Assembly: GCA_017415165.1 (NCBI GenBank)
Contig: JAFQIY010000041.1
Span: 226,051-290,050 of the forward strand
Direction of reading: 5' to 3'
DNA length: 64,000 bases
DNA from: Oscillospiraceae bacterium
GTDB taxonomy: Bacteria > Bacillota > Clostridia > Oscillospirales > Ruminococcaceae
A model generated the notes under the pieces. It saw only the letters and a program-made list of their open reading frames with translations, had not been told where the DNA came from and did not search any database. The translations under genes were made by a program, and so were the position numbers. Of this stretch, positions 41,291 to 50,164 are shown in pieces (the first letter of the stretch is position 1; every line of letters begins with the position of its first letter).

Positions 41291-41938
41291 TTAAACACCG
41301 TATACGTTGCGGTATTCAATCATTTTTTCCAGGTATTCCTTACCCGGAACAACATCGTTCTCAATTGCTTCAATGATGTCAGCGATTGTAACGATGGAAT
41401 ATACGTCAATTCCGAAGTCACGCTTTACTTCCTGTACAGCGGACATATCGCCCTGTCCCTTTTCCATTCTGTCAACAGTGATAACCATACCTGTAACGTT
41501 TACATCAGCAGCTGACTTGAGCTTTGGCATTGACTCACGCAGAGCCTTGCCCGATGTCATAACGTCGTCGATGATAACAACCTTTTCGCCGTCTGCAAGC
41601 TGCTTGCCGATGAACATACCGCCTTCACCGTGGTCCTTTACTTCCTTACGGTCGAAGCAGTAAGCAACGTCAACGCCCTTTCTGCTGAGGGCTGTTACAG
41701 CGGAAACTGCGAGAGGTATACCCTTATAGGCAGGTCCGAAAAGTGTTTCAACGGGAATATTGTTGTCGATGATACATTCTGCATAGAATTCGCCGAGCTT
41801 GTTAAGCTGAGCGCCTGTCTTATAGTTGCCGCAGTTAATGAAATAAGGTGCTTTTCTGCCGCTCTTGAGTGTGAAGTCGCCGAAAGTAAGCACTCCGCAG
41901 TCAACCATAAACTTAATAAAATCCTGTTTGTAACCCAT
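41291..41938 (-). CDS. pyrE: Orotate phosphoribosyltransferase
   Basis: 215 aa; makes OMP from orotate and PRPP in pyrimidine synthesis. The PRPP loop is KVVIIDDVMTSGKALRE, and LKSGRKAPYFINCGNY marks the N-terminal orotate site. The ATG at 41938 has AAGGAG ten bases upstream; an in-frame upstream ATG lacks one. It has its own promoter, divergent from trmB; no PyrR site or attenuator was recognised. Confidence 0.96.
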   Translation of the reverse strand: MGYKQDFIKFMVDCGVLTFGDFTLKSGRKAPYFINCGNYKTGAQLNKLGEFYAECIIDNNIPVETLFGPAYKGIPLAVSAVTALSRKGVDVAYCFDRKEVKDHGEGGMFIGKQLADGEKVVIIDDVMTSGKALRESMPKLKSAADVNVTGMVITVDRMEKGQGDMSAVQEVKRDFGIDVYSIVTIADIIEAIENDVVPGKEYLEKMIEYRNVYGV

Positions 41939-41980
41939 CTTCGAATATCTCCTTAACATAATTTTCATAGATACAATTAA

Positions 41981-42009
41981 ATTATATCACATTCTATTAT
42001 CAAAATCAA
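41981..42009 (-). promoter_or_regulatory. SigA-type promoter of pyrE
   Basis: Minus strand: TTGATT (42009-42004), 17-nt spacer, TATAAT (41986-41981) with TGA just upstream; 42 bases before the ATG. Confidence 0.82.
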
Positions 42010-42031
42010 CACTATAATTCACATAAAAAAT

Positions 42032-42060
42032 TTGCTTTTTTTGTTGCAATATGCTACAAT
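42032..42060 (+). promoter_or_regulatory. SigA-type promoter of trmB
   Basis: TTGCTT (42032-42037), 17-nt spacer, TACAAT (42055-42060), 42 bases before the ATG. Back to back with the pyrE promoter. Confidence 0.75.
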
Positions 42061-42102
42061 AGGAAATGTAATTTACATTTTTTTGCACAGGAGAGGAAAT
42101 TT

Positions 42103-42759
42103 ATGAGAATAAGAAGAAAAAAGTGGGCACGTCCTGAGCTGGCTGTCTGCCCATATTATATTGAGCACGCAGAGGAATACAAGGGTAAGTGGAACAGCGT
42201 TTTTCCTAACGACAAGCCCCTTTACGCTGAGCTTGGCTGCGGCAAGGGTGGATTTGCTGCACAGGCGGCACTGAAATACCCTGACGTGAACTGGCTTGCT
42301 ATGGACATCAAGAGCGATATGCTTGGTGTGGCAAGAAGAACGGTTGCAAAGGCATTTGAGGAGGCTGGCAGAGAGGTTGACAACCTGAAGCTTGTTTCGC
42401 AGAACATTGAGAAGATTCTCACTTCCTTTGATGAGAATGACAGGATTGACCGTCTTTACATCAATTTCTGCAATCCGTGGCCTAAGGACAAGCACAACAA
42501 GCGTCGACTTACCCACACACGTCAGCTTAATCAGTACCGTGTATTCCTGAAGGACGGCTGTGAAATCCACTTCAAGACGGACGATGACGAGCTTTTTGAG
42601 GAGTCGCTGGACTACTTCAAGGAGGCAAATTTTGAGGTTACATACCTTACCCGTGACCTGCACGCAAGCGATTATCAGTACAATCTTGTTACCGAGCACG
42701 AGAGAATGTTCTCGGAGGAAGGCAAGAAGATTAAGTTTTTGATTGCTGTCAAGAAATAA
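42103..42759 (+). CDS. trmB: tRNA (guanine(46)-N7)-methyltransferase
   Basis: 218 aa; methylates G46 in the tRNA variable loop. SAM site [11 protein letters not shown], then AMDIKSDML, and the family motif [19 protein letters not shown], with [11 protein letters not shown] near the end. GGAGAGGA is seven bases before the ATG. Single gene with promoter and terminator. Confidence 0.97.
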   Translation: MRIRRKKWARPELAVCPYYIEHAEEYKGKWNSVFPNDKPLYAELGCGKGGFAAQAALKYPDVNWLAMDIKSDMLGVARRTVAKAFEEAGREVDNLKLVSQNIEKILTSFDENDRIDRLYINFCNPWPKDKHNKRRLTHTRQLNQYRVFLKDGCEIHFKTDDDELFEESLDYFKEANFEVTYLTRDLHASDYQYNLVTEHERMFSEEGKKIKFLIAVKK

Positions 42760-42763
42760 CAAA

Positions 42764-42797
42764 TTGAGCCTGAGAAAATTCTCAGGCTCTTAATTTT
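42764..42797 (+). terminator. Terminator of trmB
   Basis: GAGCCTGAG and CTCAGGCTC (42766-42789) around AAAATT, followed by TTAATTTT. It touches the stop of the convergent gene. Confidence 0.85.
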
Positions 42798-43110
42798 AAT
42801 CAATTACAAAATAGTCATCAAGGAATTCGCCGTCAAGGTTATAAACACACCAATAATCACCGATACGGAATGAGTCACCCTCTAAAAAGATATCAATATA
42901 TACTTTTATACAATCGACATTCCATTCTTTTGTTACACAAAAGGAATAGCCGTGCAATTCAGGTTTAATCTGATTTTTGTTTATCAGACCGATTTCAGCA
43001 CACTCCTCGGGGTCTTCCTTGATATAATTATCAACGTTAATCCAAAAGCTTTCAAACGTCTGATTAATCAAGTTGTACTTTTCAATTATTGCTTCAAGTT
43101 GTTTTCTCAT
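42796..43110 (-). CDS. Hypothetical protein
   Basis: 104 aa, acidic, no membrane segment. Reads as a helix (RKQLEAIIEKYNLINQTFESF) followed by a small beta fold with aromatic residues (GDYWCVYNLDGEFLDDYF). Resembles in size and composition the small SMI1/Imm-type proteins but no family is claimed. The SD GGGAGGAG lies inside the end of queH and the genes overlap by 17 bases, so they are translated together. Confidence 0.78.
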   Translation of the reverse strand: MRKQLEAIIEKYNLINQTFESFWINVDNYIKEDPEECAEIGLINKNQIKPELHGYSFCVTKEWNVDCIKVYIDIFLEGDSFRIGDYWCVYNLDGEFLDDYFVID

Positions 43111-43735
43111 TCAGTGACTCCTCCCTCTCCTTTTTGGAGAAAACACATCCGCAGTAATCCTGACGGTACAGACCGTACTCTGCGGAAAGCTCCACACTTC
43201 GTTTGTAGCCGTTCTTTTTCTTGAAGTCGGAGGGCAGATGCTTTACGCCGTATTTTTCGGCAAGCTCCTCCCCTATTTCGTTAAGCTTGGGTGCGTTTTT
43301 ATAGGGGCTGATTGAGAGGGTTGTTGTAAAATAATCACAGCCTAATTCCGCCGCAAGCTTTGCGCTTTCTTCAAGACGCAGGCGGTAGCAGGCAAAACAG
43401 CGTTCCCCTCCCTCACGGATATGCTCCAGTCCCTTGATTGCATCATAGAAGCGGTCGGGATGCCAGCCGCGTTCTACAAAGCTGATTTTATTCTTCACGG
43501 GAAGCTGTTCGATAAGCCGTTTCTGCTCGTCGATACGGTGGAGAAACTCGGCTTCGGGGAAGATATTGGGGTTATAATAGAACACTGTTATGGATAGGTA
43601 CTGGGAGAGGTACTCCAGCACGGCGCTTGAACAGGGTGCACAACAGCTGTGAAGCAGAAGCTTGGGTGGATTGCTGTTGTCGGCTTGCTTTATTATTTTT
43701 TCCTGTTCAAGGAAGTAGTTGCGTTTGGGCTGCAT
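43094..43735 (-). CDS. queH: Epoxyqueuosine reductase QueH
   Basis: 213 aa. Reduces epoxyqueuosine to queuosine in tRNA, the non-cobalamin alternative to QueG. Cysteine/iron motifs: LLHSCCAPCSSAVLEYL, ERCFACYRLRLEE and RQDYCGCVFSKKE; also FYYNPNIFPEAEF. AAGGAGAA precedes the ATG. It is third in a run of four same-strand genes beginning with the two DUF3592 proteins. Confidence 0.95.
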   Translation of the reverse strand: MQPKRNYFLEQEKIIKQADNSNPPKLLLHSCCAPCSSAVLEYLSQYLSITVFYYNPNIFPEAEFLHRIDEQKRLIEQLPVKNKISFVERGWHPDRFYDAIKGLEHIREGGERCFACYRLRLEESAKLAAELGCDYFTTTLSISPYKNAPKLNEIGEELAEKYGVKHLPSDFKKKNGYKRSVELSAEYGLYRQDYCGCVFSKKEREESLNEKTT

Positions 43736-43751
43736 AAGAGTTCTCCTTATC

Positions 43752-44519
43752 TTATTTAAACGGCTGATTTATTACACTATCAACGTCAACATAATATTTG
43801 CTGTAATCATTCGGGTCAACATAGACTTTAATACTTTTTCCAACGTAAGCACGAATAGCATTATCCATAGCCAGTGAGCTGAATTTATGCACCTGACCGT
43901 TTACGGGGTTGCACCACTCGCAAATAAGCTTTCCGCCTTTTCCGTAATTTACTCCGGGTGACATTCCGTGAGAAAAAAGCTTATCAATTACATAAGAAAA
44001 GATATTTTTATTGTCAGAATACGCATCTGTAACCGCTGTAACGGTTGCATCGAGAATTATTCCGTTTCGGATAATTTTGTCATAACGCTGATTTCTTCTG
44101 TGCAGGATAAAGCTTAACAGCAACGATATTACACCTGCTCCGATAAGGCACATACTCTTATTGTAAGGAGTTTCAGTAGTTCTTGACTCGGCAGGGTGTT
44201 CTTTATCGTACATCACTTCTATGCTTCTGCCCTCATAAATTCCTCGACGAACTTTCCTGCCCTTTTCATATTTTGAAATGTAAAGATGATACTCCTTATC
44301 TCCTACTTTATATGCTACAATCACATCACAATGATTATACCTTTCAGAGTCCCAGTCCTCATAAACGTAAGCCTTTTTTATCCAGCCTGTTGTTACAACC
44401 GCATTTGAACGGAAGTGCTCATAAGCAATTGTAAGAAACAATCCGATTGCGATAAGGATTACTGCCAGAGGAATAAGTGCAAGTACAAAATACTTATTTG
44501 AAAACGGCGTATGTCGCAT
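43752..44519 (-). CDS. DUF3592-like membrane protein
   Basis: 255 aa with two transmembrane helices (about 10-32 and 122-140). The domain between them (VIVAYKVGDKEYHLY to YEGRSIEVMYDKEHPAE) is the DUF3592 beta fold, with the typical VxYDPxNPxxxR phrase. A second similar fold follows the second helix and ends IKVYVDPNDYSKYYVDVDS. Paralogue of the next gene upstream, sharing that ending almost word for word. AAGGAG precedes the ATG. Function of the family is unknown. Confidence 0.85.
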   Translation of the reverse strand: MRHTPFSNKYFVLALIPLAVILIAIGLFLTIAYEHFRSNAVVTTGWIKKAYVYEDWDSERYNHCDVIVAYKVGDKEYHLYISKYEKGRKVRRGIYEGRSIEVMYDKEHPAESRTTETPYNKSMCLIGAGVISLLLSFILHRRNQRYDKIIRNGIILDATVTAVTDAYSDNKNIFSYVIDKLFSHGMSPGVNYGKGGKLICEWCNPVNGQVHKFSSLAMDNAIRAYVGKSIKVYVDPNDYSKYYVDVDSVINQPFK

Positions 44520-44528
44520 ATATACTCC

Positions 44529-45254
44529 TTATCTGTAATCGTGCACCTTTTCGGCAGGATAATCACTGTTGACAGCGCTGTCAAGGTCAACGTAATACTT
44601 GCTCTTGTCGTTACGGTCAACGTAGACATCTACGCTTGAGCCGACCAAATAATATATATCGTCCATTACCTGCGCGGAGCTGTAAAGGTATTTTTCGCCT
44701 GTCATATAATCATCAACCTCAACCACGGCTTTATAAGGGTGGCAGCCGTTTATTTCGATAGTTGTGACAACATCTATATTGGTAATTGTTCCTGTGACAC
44801 GCTCTCCGGTTTCAAGCAGCTGCTTGTGCTTGGCAATTTTTCTTGCATTGCCGACAACAAATGCTCCGCCTATTATGCCAAAAACCAATCCGAAAAGCAC
44901 AAGGAAAACCGGTGCAAAAAATGATTCTGCCCGCACATCTCCGGGTGCTTCCGGGTGATAAAAGACTTCAATTTCCTGTCCCACAAACATTGAGGAATCA
45001 TAGTAATTCAGCAACGTTTCGTATGTTTTTCCGTCAACCTCATATTCAACATAGACATCGTGGTCTGTATGGGTTTCGCCGTTTCTTCTGTAACGGTCAA
45101 CCTCTATATCGGTAATTACAGCCATTGTTGACTCTGCACCTTCACGGAATTTTGCATCGGAAATCGATATAAAAACCGACACCAGAATAACTATAACTCC
45201 CACAAGCAGAAAAACAATACCTATTATATTTGTTGCTGATGCTGCTTTTTTCAT
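44529..45254 (-). CDS. DUF3592-like membrane protein
   Basis: 241 aa, two transmembrane helices (about 10-30 and 112-135) around a DUF3592 domain (VYVEYEVDGKTYETLL, GQEIEVFYHPEAPGD) and a second outside fold ending VDVYVDRNDKSKYYVDLDS. Paralogue of the downstream gene, 9 bases away, pointing to tandem duplication. AGGAGGAA lies seven bases before the ATG. First gene of the queH operon. Confidence 0.85.
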   Translation of the reverse strand: MKKAASATNIIGIVFLLVGVIVILVSVFISISDAKFREGAESTMAVITDIEVDRYRRNGETHTDHDVYVEYEVDGKTYETLLNYYDSSMFVGQEIEVFYHPEAPGDVRAESFFAPVFLVLFGLVFGIIGGAFVVGNARKIAKHKQLLETGERVTGTITNIDVVTTIEINGCHPYKAVVEVDDYMTGEKYLYSSAQVMDDIYYLVGSSVDVYVDRNDKSKYYVDLDSAVNSDYPAEKVHDYR

Positions 45255-45277
45255 TTTAAATTCCTCCTGTTAAAATT

Positions 45278-45320
45278 AAACCGCTATGGTAACAATTGTA
45301 CCACAGCGGTTTTGTTTTTT
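45278..45320 (-). terminator. Hairpin after the MATE gene
   Basis: AACCGCT and AGCGGTT with inner TGGTA/TACCA pairing (45279-45311). The stem is followed by T runs in both directions (TTTAATTTT on minus, TTTTGTTTTTT on plus). Confidence 0.75.
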
Positions 45321-46678
45321 CAAGTATTTTCTGCCTTTTTCCTTTTGGGAAAGGTTTTTGCCATAAGCTCCTTATCGGTTACATAACCGAGGACAAGCAG
45401 GATTGTCATTAGTATCCACACAGACGGCTCGGAAATCATTACTCCGAAGTAGCCGAGCATTGGTGCAAGGATAAATGCTACAACTGCCTTGCCTATCATT
45501 TCTATTACACTGCTTGCCACGGGGACTGTTTTTCTGCCGAGTCCCTGCAGGGAGCTTCGCATTACTATCAGCACGCCGAGGACAAAATAGAACGGAGTAT
45601 TTACATGGAGATATTTTGCTGCGGTTTCGATTATGTACGGCTCCTTTGTTCCTGCGATAAGTCCCACGATAAAGCCTGAGGCGGTATAACCGATTATTAT
45701 TGCTGCCACTGACCAAATCCACGAGATAAGGACTGCACTTCTTATTCCCGGGAAAACTCGGTGTGGTTTGTTTGCACCCAAATTCTGACTGCAATAAGTT
45801 GCACAGGCTGAACCGAGGGCGCTGTAAGGAAGCATAAGGATACCTGAAATTTTTCTTGCGGCGGTATGTGCGGCGATTGTATCCGTACCGAAGCCGTTGA
45901 TTGCACGCTGGAGCACGAGAGAGCCAATTTCAACGATACTGAACATAAGCGCAAAGGAAAGTCCCATTGACATAAGCTGTCCAACTTCCTGAAGCGTAAT
46001 TCGGAATTCCTCTTTTTTCGGGATAAGGTACGGAAAACGGATAAGGATATACACACAGCAGAGAATGAATGAAAAAGCCTGCGAGATAATTGTTGCATAT
46101 GCGGCGCCGTTGATGCCCATATTGAATTTTACGATAAACAGCAGGTCGAGTCCGATATTTACAAATGAAGATATAATGAGGAAAATCAGCGGAGTAAGGC
46201 TGTCCCCTACTGCACGGAGGACACCTGCCGCCATATTGTAGAGCATTGCGGTTGTCATAAACATAAGGATAATTCTTATGTAGCCGTAAGCCATATCAAA
46301 AATTTCGTCAGGTGTATCAAGCAGACGCAGGAAATATTTCAGCAGAAACATACTCAGCACGGTGAACACTGCTGAAACGGAAAGTCCGAGAATTATTGTT
46401 CCTGCAACTGAACGACGTACCTTTTCGTGGTCGCCTGCACCGAAATGACGTGCGGTTACTATTGAAAAGCCGTTTGTCAGACCTGACATAAATCCGATAA
46501 GCAGGTTGGAAACATAGCTTGTTGAGCCGAGAGAGGCAAATGCTTCAACGCCGATTGCACGTCCTACGATAATTGAGTCAACCATATTATACATCTGCTG
46601 AAAAAGATTGCCTGCGATAATGGGAAGTGCAAAGGCAAGTATTATTTTAAAGGGGTTGCCCCTTGTAAGTTCTTTCAT
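45320..46678 (-). CDS. MATE family efflux transporter
   Basis: 452 aa, about twelve transmembrane helices in two homologous halves. The MATE opening is typical (GNPFKIILAFALPIIAGN, QMYNMVDSIIVGR), and the second half begins near GLSFALMFSIVEIGSLVLQ. Na+ or H+ driven export of cationic drugs or metabolites; substrate unknown. The ATG at 46678 follows AAAGGAT; an upstream in-frame extension overlaps the promoter and is rejected. Divergent from the LDH-family gene. Confidence 0.94.
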   Translation of the reverse strand: MKELTRGNPFKIILAFALPIIAGNLFQQMYNMVDSIIVGRAIGVEAFASLGSTSYVSNLLIGFMSGLTNGFSIVTARHFGAGDHEKVRRSVAGTIILGLSVSAVFTVLSMFLLKYFLRLLDTPDEIFDMAYGYIRIILMFMTTAMLYNMAAGVLRAVGDSLTPLIFLIISSFVNIGLDLLFIVKFNMGINGAAYATIISQAFSFILCCVYILIRFPYLIPKKEEFRITLQEVGQLMSMGLSFALMFSIVEIGSLVLQRAINGFGTDTIAAHTAARKISGILMLPYSALGSACATYCSQNLGANKPHRVFPGIRSAVLISWIWSVAAIIIGYTASGFIVGLIAGTKEPYIIETAAKYLHVNTPFYFVLGVLIVMRSSLQGLGRKTVPVASSVIEMIGKAVVAFILAPMLGYFGVMISEPSVWILMTILLVLGYVTDKELMAKTFPKRKKAENT

Positions 46679-46709
46679 ATTAAAAATCCTTTCATTTTGT
46701 GCCTTAAAA

Positions 46710-46738
46710 AGATTACCCCAAATATACGATTTTGTCAA
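46710..46738 (-). promoter_or_regulatory. SigA-type promoter of the MATE gene
   Basis: Minus strand: TTGACA (46738-46733), 17-nt spacer, TAATCT (46715-46710). On the plus strand the same bases read TTGTCA (46732-46737) with a weak ATTTTA 17 bases on, a possible shared -35 for the divergent dehydrogenase gene. Confidence 0.65.
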
Positions 46739-46814
46739 TGGAAATTTTCACGGTATTTTATTAATATTTCTGCACAGAATATTGCAGAATACCGATAATG
46801 AAAGGATTGATTTT

Positions 46815-47765
46815 ATGGCGATAAACAGGGTCAAGACGGTTATTCTTGGTGCAGGAAATGTCGGTGCGGCGGTTGCGCACGGACTTGCTCTCGAAAGGCT
46901 TTGCGGAGAGCTTGTACTGATTGATATAAACCGTGAAAAGGCGTGGGCAGAGGCTGAGGATTTGAAGCACGCGCTTAGTGCGGAGCGGAGCAACATCCGT
47001 GTAAAAAGCGGCGGTTACGAGGAATGTGCTGACGCTGATATTGTTATTCTTACGGCGGCACCGAAATATATTCCGGGACAGAGCCGTCCCGATATGGCTG
47101 CAAAGGCGGCGAAAATCACGGAGGAAGTTATTCCCCACATTATGGCAAAGGGCTTCAAGGGATTTTTCATTGTTGTGACAAATCCTGTTGACGTAATTTC
47201 CAACCTTGTGCAGAAGCTTTCGGGGCTGCCGCCTTACAGGATTATCGGCACGGGCACTTCCCTTGACACGGCAAGGCTGAAAATTTACATTGCGGAAAAG
47301 CTGAATGTTGACCCGATGAGCGTCAATGCTTTCTGTATGGGTGAGCACGGTGACAGTCAGGTTATTCCCTGGAGTCTTGCGACGGTTGGCAGCAAGCCCT
47401 TTGCGGAGGTTGTCCGTGACAATCCTGACAGGCTGAAGCATTTTGACAGGCAGACGGCTTTACAGGAAATCAAGGATGTTGCTTTTGACATTGTAAACCG
47501 CAAGGGCAGCACCACTTTCGGAATTGCTTCGGCGGCTTGCAGCATTGTAAGTGCGATTGTTCACGACAGCAGGACGGTTATTCCTGTTTCTGCGTGGCTT
47601 AATGGTGAATATGGTGAGGGTAACATTTATGCAGGTGTACCTGCTGTAATCGGAATGGAGGGTGTCAAGGAGTTGGTTGAGTACAATCTTGCTTCGGATG
47701 AAAGTGCGGCTTTCAGGCACTCTGTTTCACTTATTCGTGAGTACGGGAGAAAAATCGGGTTATAA
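46815..47765 (+). CDS. LDH/MDH-family 2-hydroxyacid dehydrogenase
   Basis: 317 aa. NAD-binding GAGNVG at 12-17, acidic residue ending beta-2 (LVLIDINREKA), catalytic histidine H178 in GEHGDS, and VTNPVDVISNLV. Overall closest to L-lactate dehydrogenase or L-2-hydroxyisocaproate dehydrogenase. The specificity loop is T80-AAPKYIPGQSRPDM-94: R91 can match the catalytic arginine, but the position that is Gln in lactate and Arg in malate dehydrogenases appears to be Lys84 or Tyr85, with one extra residue. Substrate is therefore uncertain. AAAGGAT lies eight bases before the ATG. Confidence 0.9.
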   Translation: MAINRVKTVILGAGNVGAAVAHGLALERLCGELVLIDINREKAWAEAEDLKHALSAERSNIRVKSGGYEECADADIVILTAAPKYIPGQSRPDMAAKAAKITEEVIPHIMAKGFKGFFIVVTNPVDVISNLVQKLSGLPPYRIIGTGTSLDTARLKIYIAEKLNVDPMSVNAFCMGEHGDSQVIPWSLATVGSKPFAEVVRDNPDRLKHFDRQTALQEIKDVAFDIVNRKGSTTFGIASAACSIVSAIVHDSRTVIPVSAWLNGEYGEGNIYAGVPAVIGMEGVKELVEYNLASDESAAFRHSVSLIREYGRKIGL

Positions 47766-47768
47766 AAA

Positions 47769-47803
47769 GAAACGGAGAAGCCAAAACTTCTCCGTTTCTA
47801 TGT
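47769..47803. terminator. Convergent terminator
   Basis: GAAACGGAGAAG and CTTCTCCGTTTC (47769-47798) around CCAAAA. On the minus strand T5 follows, ending the PII-like gene; on the plus strand it ends the dehydrogenase gene. Confidence 0.88.
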
Positions 47804-48483
47804 TACTTAACCATATCTTCAATGCTGCCTGTTTTGCCTGCAAGACCAAGTGCGCTGTCGACAGGAAGTGAGAAGCATATGCCGCGGTTTTCGGTAAGGA
47901 TACCTGCCGCTTCCATAATATTATGCATAACCTGTTCTCTGTCGTCCTTGCCTACAACGATAAACACGACGTCCTTTTCAGGCTGGATGGAAATGCCGAG
48001 GAACTTTGCGGCTTCCTCACCGCCGAGTCCGAGTCCGTGAAGAAGTGTTCCGCCTCTTGCACCTGCGGCTTTTGCGGCTTCCTTTACGGCTTCAAAGCCG
48101 CCTCTGTTTACTATTGTAACGATAAGCTCGTATTTTGCTTCGGACATTTCTGTTTTTCCCTCCAGTTCAGGTTTTGTTTCGTTCAGTGCAAAGGTTGTTC
48201 CTGATGCACCTGTAATCGGTATTGTAAAGGCTATTCCCTTTCCTGCTTTGGTAAGAGAAAGCTTATTGTTGAACACCTCATAAAGGTGCATAACCTTATT
48301 ATCTGCAACAAATGAAAAAGCGGTAACTTTCTTATTTTCGCCAAGCCCCAGATATTCAAGCATTTCCGAATCGGCTGAACCGTTGCCGTGTGTAAGAAAG
48401 CGGCAAGCTACATTTTCCTGCTGCAGAATATTATGAACAAGCTGTCCACAGCTGTAATCGGCTATCAAAATCATTGCTTTCAT
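47803..48483 (-). CDS. PII-like regulator, probably tandem
   Basis: 226 aa. The second half (about 115-215: YELIVTIVNRGGFEAVKEAAKAAGARGGTLL, PEKDVVFIVVGKDD, VMHNIMEAAGI) has the ferredoxin-like pattern of PII-family proteins, including GARGGT at the nucleotide-binding turn. The first half (MKAMILIADYSCGQLVHNILQQE, then a short repeat of that layout) looks like a diverged second copy. It ends five bases after the gene of a large DUF1538 membrane protein; PII-like proteins commonly gate the transporter encoded beside them. GAAAGGAC precedes the ATG. Confidence 0.82.
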   Translation of the reverse strand: MKAMILIADYSCGQLVHNILQQENVACRFLTHGNGSADSEMLEYLGLGENKKVTAFSFVADNKVMHLYEVFNNKLSLTKAGKGIAFTIPITGASGTTFALNETKPELEGKTEMSEAKYELIVTIVNRGGFEAVKEAAKAAGARGGTLLHGLGLGGEEAAKFLGISIQPEKDVVFIVVGKDDREQVMHNIMEAAGILTENRGICFSLPVDSALGLAGKTGSIEDMVK

Positions 48484-48488
48484 ATATG

Positions 48489-50036
48489 TTACACGTCCTT
48501 TCTGTCAAGCAATACGACTGCATCGCAGCTTGCGTCCAGAGTAATCGGGAATACCTGTCCCTCTGCGGTCTGTACCTTTGGCGCAGCTTTGAACTTGCTG
48601 ACAAGTCCAAGAATCTGAATAGTAAGAAGCGGTGTCATTGCAACCATTGCCACGATACCGAATGCGTCCTCGGCAAGATTTCCGCCTGCGGCATAGCTTG
48701 CGCCCATTGCGAGAGGAAGCAGGAATGTTGCTGTCAGAGGACCTGAGGCAACTCCACCTGCATCGAACGCTACAGATGTAAAAATAGGCGGAACTACACA
48801 TGTGATAATAAGTGCAAAAGCATATCCGGGAATAAGGAACCAAAGTATGGAAATTCCTGTTATAACTCTTATCATTGCAATGCCTACAGAAGCGGCAACA
48901 CCGATTGCGAGACTAAGACCGAGCGCCTTTGCGGAAATACGTCCTTCTGTAATGGTTTCAACCTGCTGTTTGAGAACGTGCACGGCAGGTTCGGCTGAAA
49001 CGATAAAATAACCGATTATCATACCTATCGGAACAAGTATCCAGGAATAACCGCTGCCTGCGAGACTTTCGCCGAGGTACTGACCGATTGGCATAAAGCC
49101 TGTGTTTGCGCCCGTAAGGAACAGCACAAGTCCGATATATGTAAATGCAAGACCCACAAAAATCTTTATAAGAGTCTTTTTATCCAGCTTTAATGAAACT
49201 GCATTGAACAGCAGGAAGAATGCTACAATCGGAATGATTGCAGAGAATACGTCTTTCATATAGTGCGGAAAAGCGTACATAAATTCTCTGAAGACCTGAG
49301 CGACTGTTTCGTAGCTTCCGATTGGAGCGATAGTTTGCTCAATGTTATCCGTACTGTTTGCCGCACCTAAGATAAGCACGGTAAGGATTGGTCCGACTGA
49401 ACACATTGCAACGAGACCGAAGCTGTCTTCCTCGGAGGTTTTATCGCCACGGATTGAGGAAAGACCGAGACCCAGCGCCATAATAAACGGAACAGTGATT
49501 GGTCCTGTTGTTACGCCGCCTGAGTCAAATGCTGTCGGGATAAAGCTTGGCGAAATAAGCGGAGAACAGGCAAAGATAAACACGGCTGCATACAAAATTA
49601 TAAACAGCACGTTAATTCTGATTTGCAAAAAAATTCGCAGAAAAGCAAGTGCAAGAAAAAGTCCTACTCCAAGACCTACTGACCATATCATAACCTGCGT
49701 ATCAACAATTGGCGTCTGGTCAGCAAGAACCTTCAGGTCAGGTTCGGCAACTGTTACCAGCACACCGATTACAAAGCAAACGGGCAGGATTATCCATATC
49801 TTTTTCAGACGCACAAGCTTTGCTCCGATTTCCTCACCTATGATAATCATTGATGTATCTGCACCAAGAGTAAACAGACCTATGCCAACAACAAGCATAA
49901 CCGTGCCCACAAAGAACATAAAAAACAGCTCGCCGCTTACGGGAACAATTGATACCATCAGCAGAAAAACAATTGCTGCAACAGGAAGAACCGAACCAAG
50001 CGACTCCTTTATCTTTTCGATAAGATTTTTTTGCAC
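48489..50036 (-). CDS. DUF1538 integral membrane protein
   Basis: 515 aa with about twelve hydrophobic helices in two inverted halves. The signature occurs twice: PTAFDSGGVTTGPITVPFIMALG and SVAFDAGGVASGPLTATFLL, each followed by EDSFGLVAM or EDAFGIVAM (parts quoted). Duplicated re-entrant motifs with FDSGGVxxGP suggest a transporter or channel of unknown substrate. I prefer the GTG at 50036, six bases after AGGTG, over the GTG at 50045. Paired with the PII-like gene downstream; own promoter. Confidence 0.9.
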   Translation of the reverse strand: MQKNLIEKIKESLGSVLPVAAIVFLLMVSIVPVSGELFFMFFVGTVMLVVGIGLFTLGADTSMIIIGEEIGAKLVRLKKIWIILPVCFVIGVLVTVAEPDLKVLADQTPIVDTQVMIWSVGLGVGLFLALAFLRIFLQIRINVLFIILYAAVFIFACSPLISPSFIPTAFDSGGVTTGPITVPFIMALGLGLSSIRGDKTSEEDSFGLVAMCSVGPILTVLILGAANSTDNIEQTIAPIGSYETVAQVFREFMYAFPHYMKDVFSAIIPIVAFFLLFNAVSLKLDKKTLIKIFVGLAFTYIGLVLFLTGANTGFMPIGQYLGESLAGSGYSWILVPIGMIIGYFIVSAEPAVHVLKQQVETITEGRISAKALGLSLAIGVAASVGIAMIRVITGISILWFLIPGYAFALIITCVVPPIFTSVAFDAGGVASGPLTATFLLPLAMGASYAAGGNLAEDAFGIVAMVAMTPLLTIQILGLVSKFKAAPKVQTAEGQVFPITLDASCDAVVLLDRKDV

Positions 50037-50074
50037 TGCACGCACCTCACAAATAAATTCTTACAATTAATTTT

Positions 50075-50103
50075 ATTATAGCATAATTTCATACATTCAG
50101 CAA
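50075..50103 (-). promoter_or_regulatory. SigA-type promoter of the DUF1538-PII operon
   Basis: Minus strand: TTGCTG (50103-50098), 17-nt spacer, TATAAT (50080-50075), 38 bases before the start. Confidence 0.8.
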
Positions 50104-50124
50104 CAGCTTGCGGTTAAAAAACGG

Positions 50125-50158
50125 TAAAAAAACAACAGTCCCTCAGGACTGCTGTTTT
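50125..50158 (-). terminator. Terminator of the ComFB-like gene
   Basis: Minus strand: AACAGCAGTCC and GGACTGTTGTT (50157-50132) around TGAG, followed by T7. It lies just before the next promoter. Confidence 0.9.
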
Positions 50159-50164
50159 TATGCT

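Noticed and set aside
46761-47441. 226-codon minus-strand frame
   Set aside because: Antisense to the dehydrogenase gene, with no family resemblance and no start signal.
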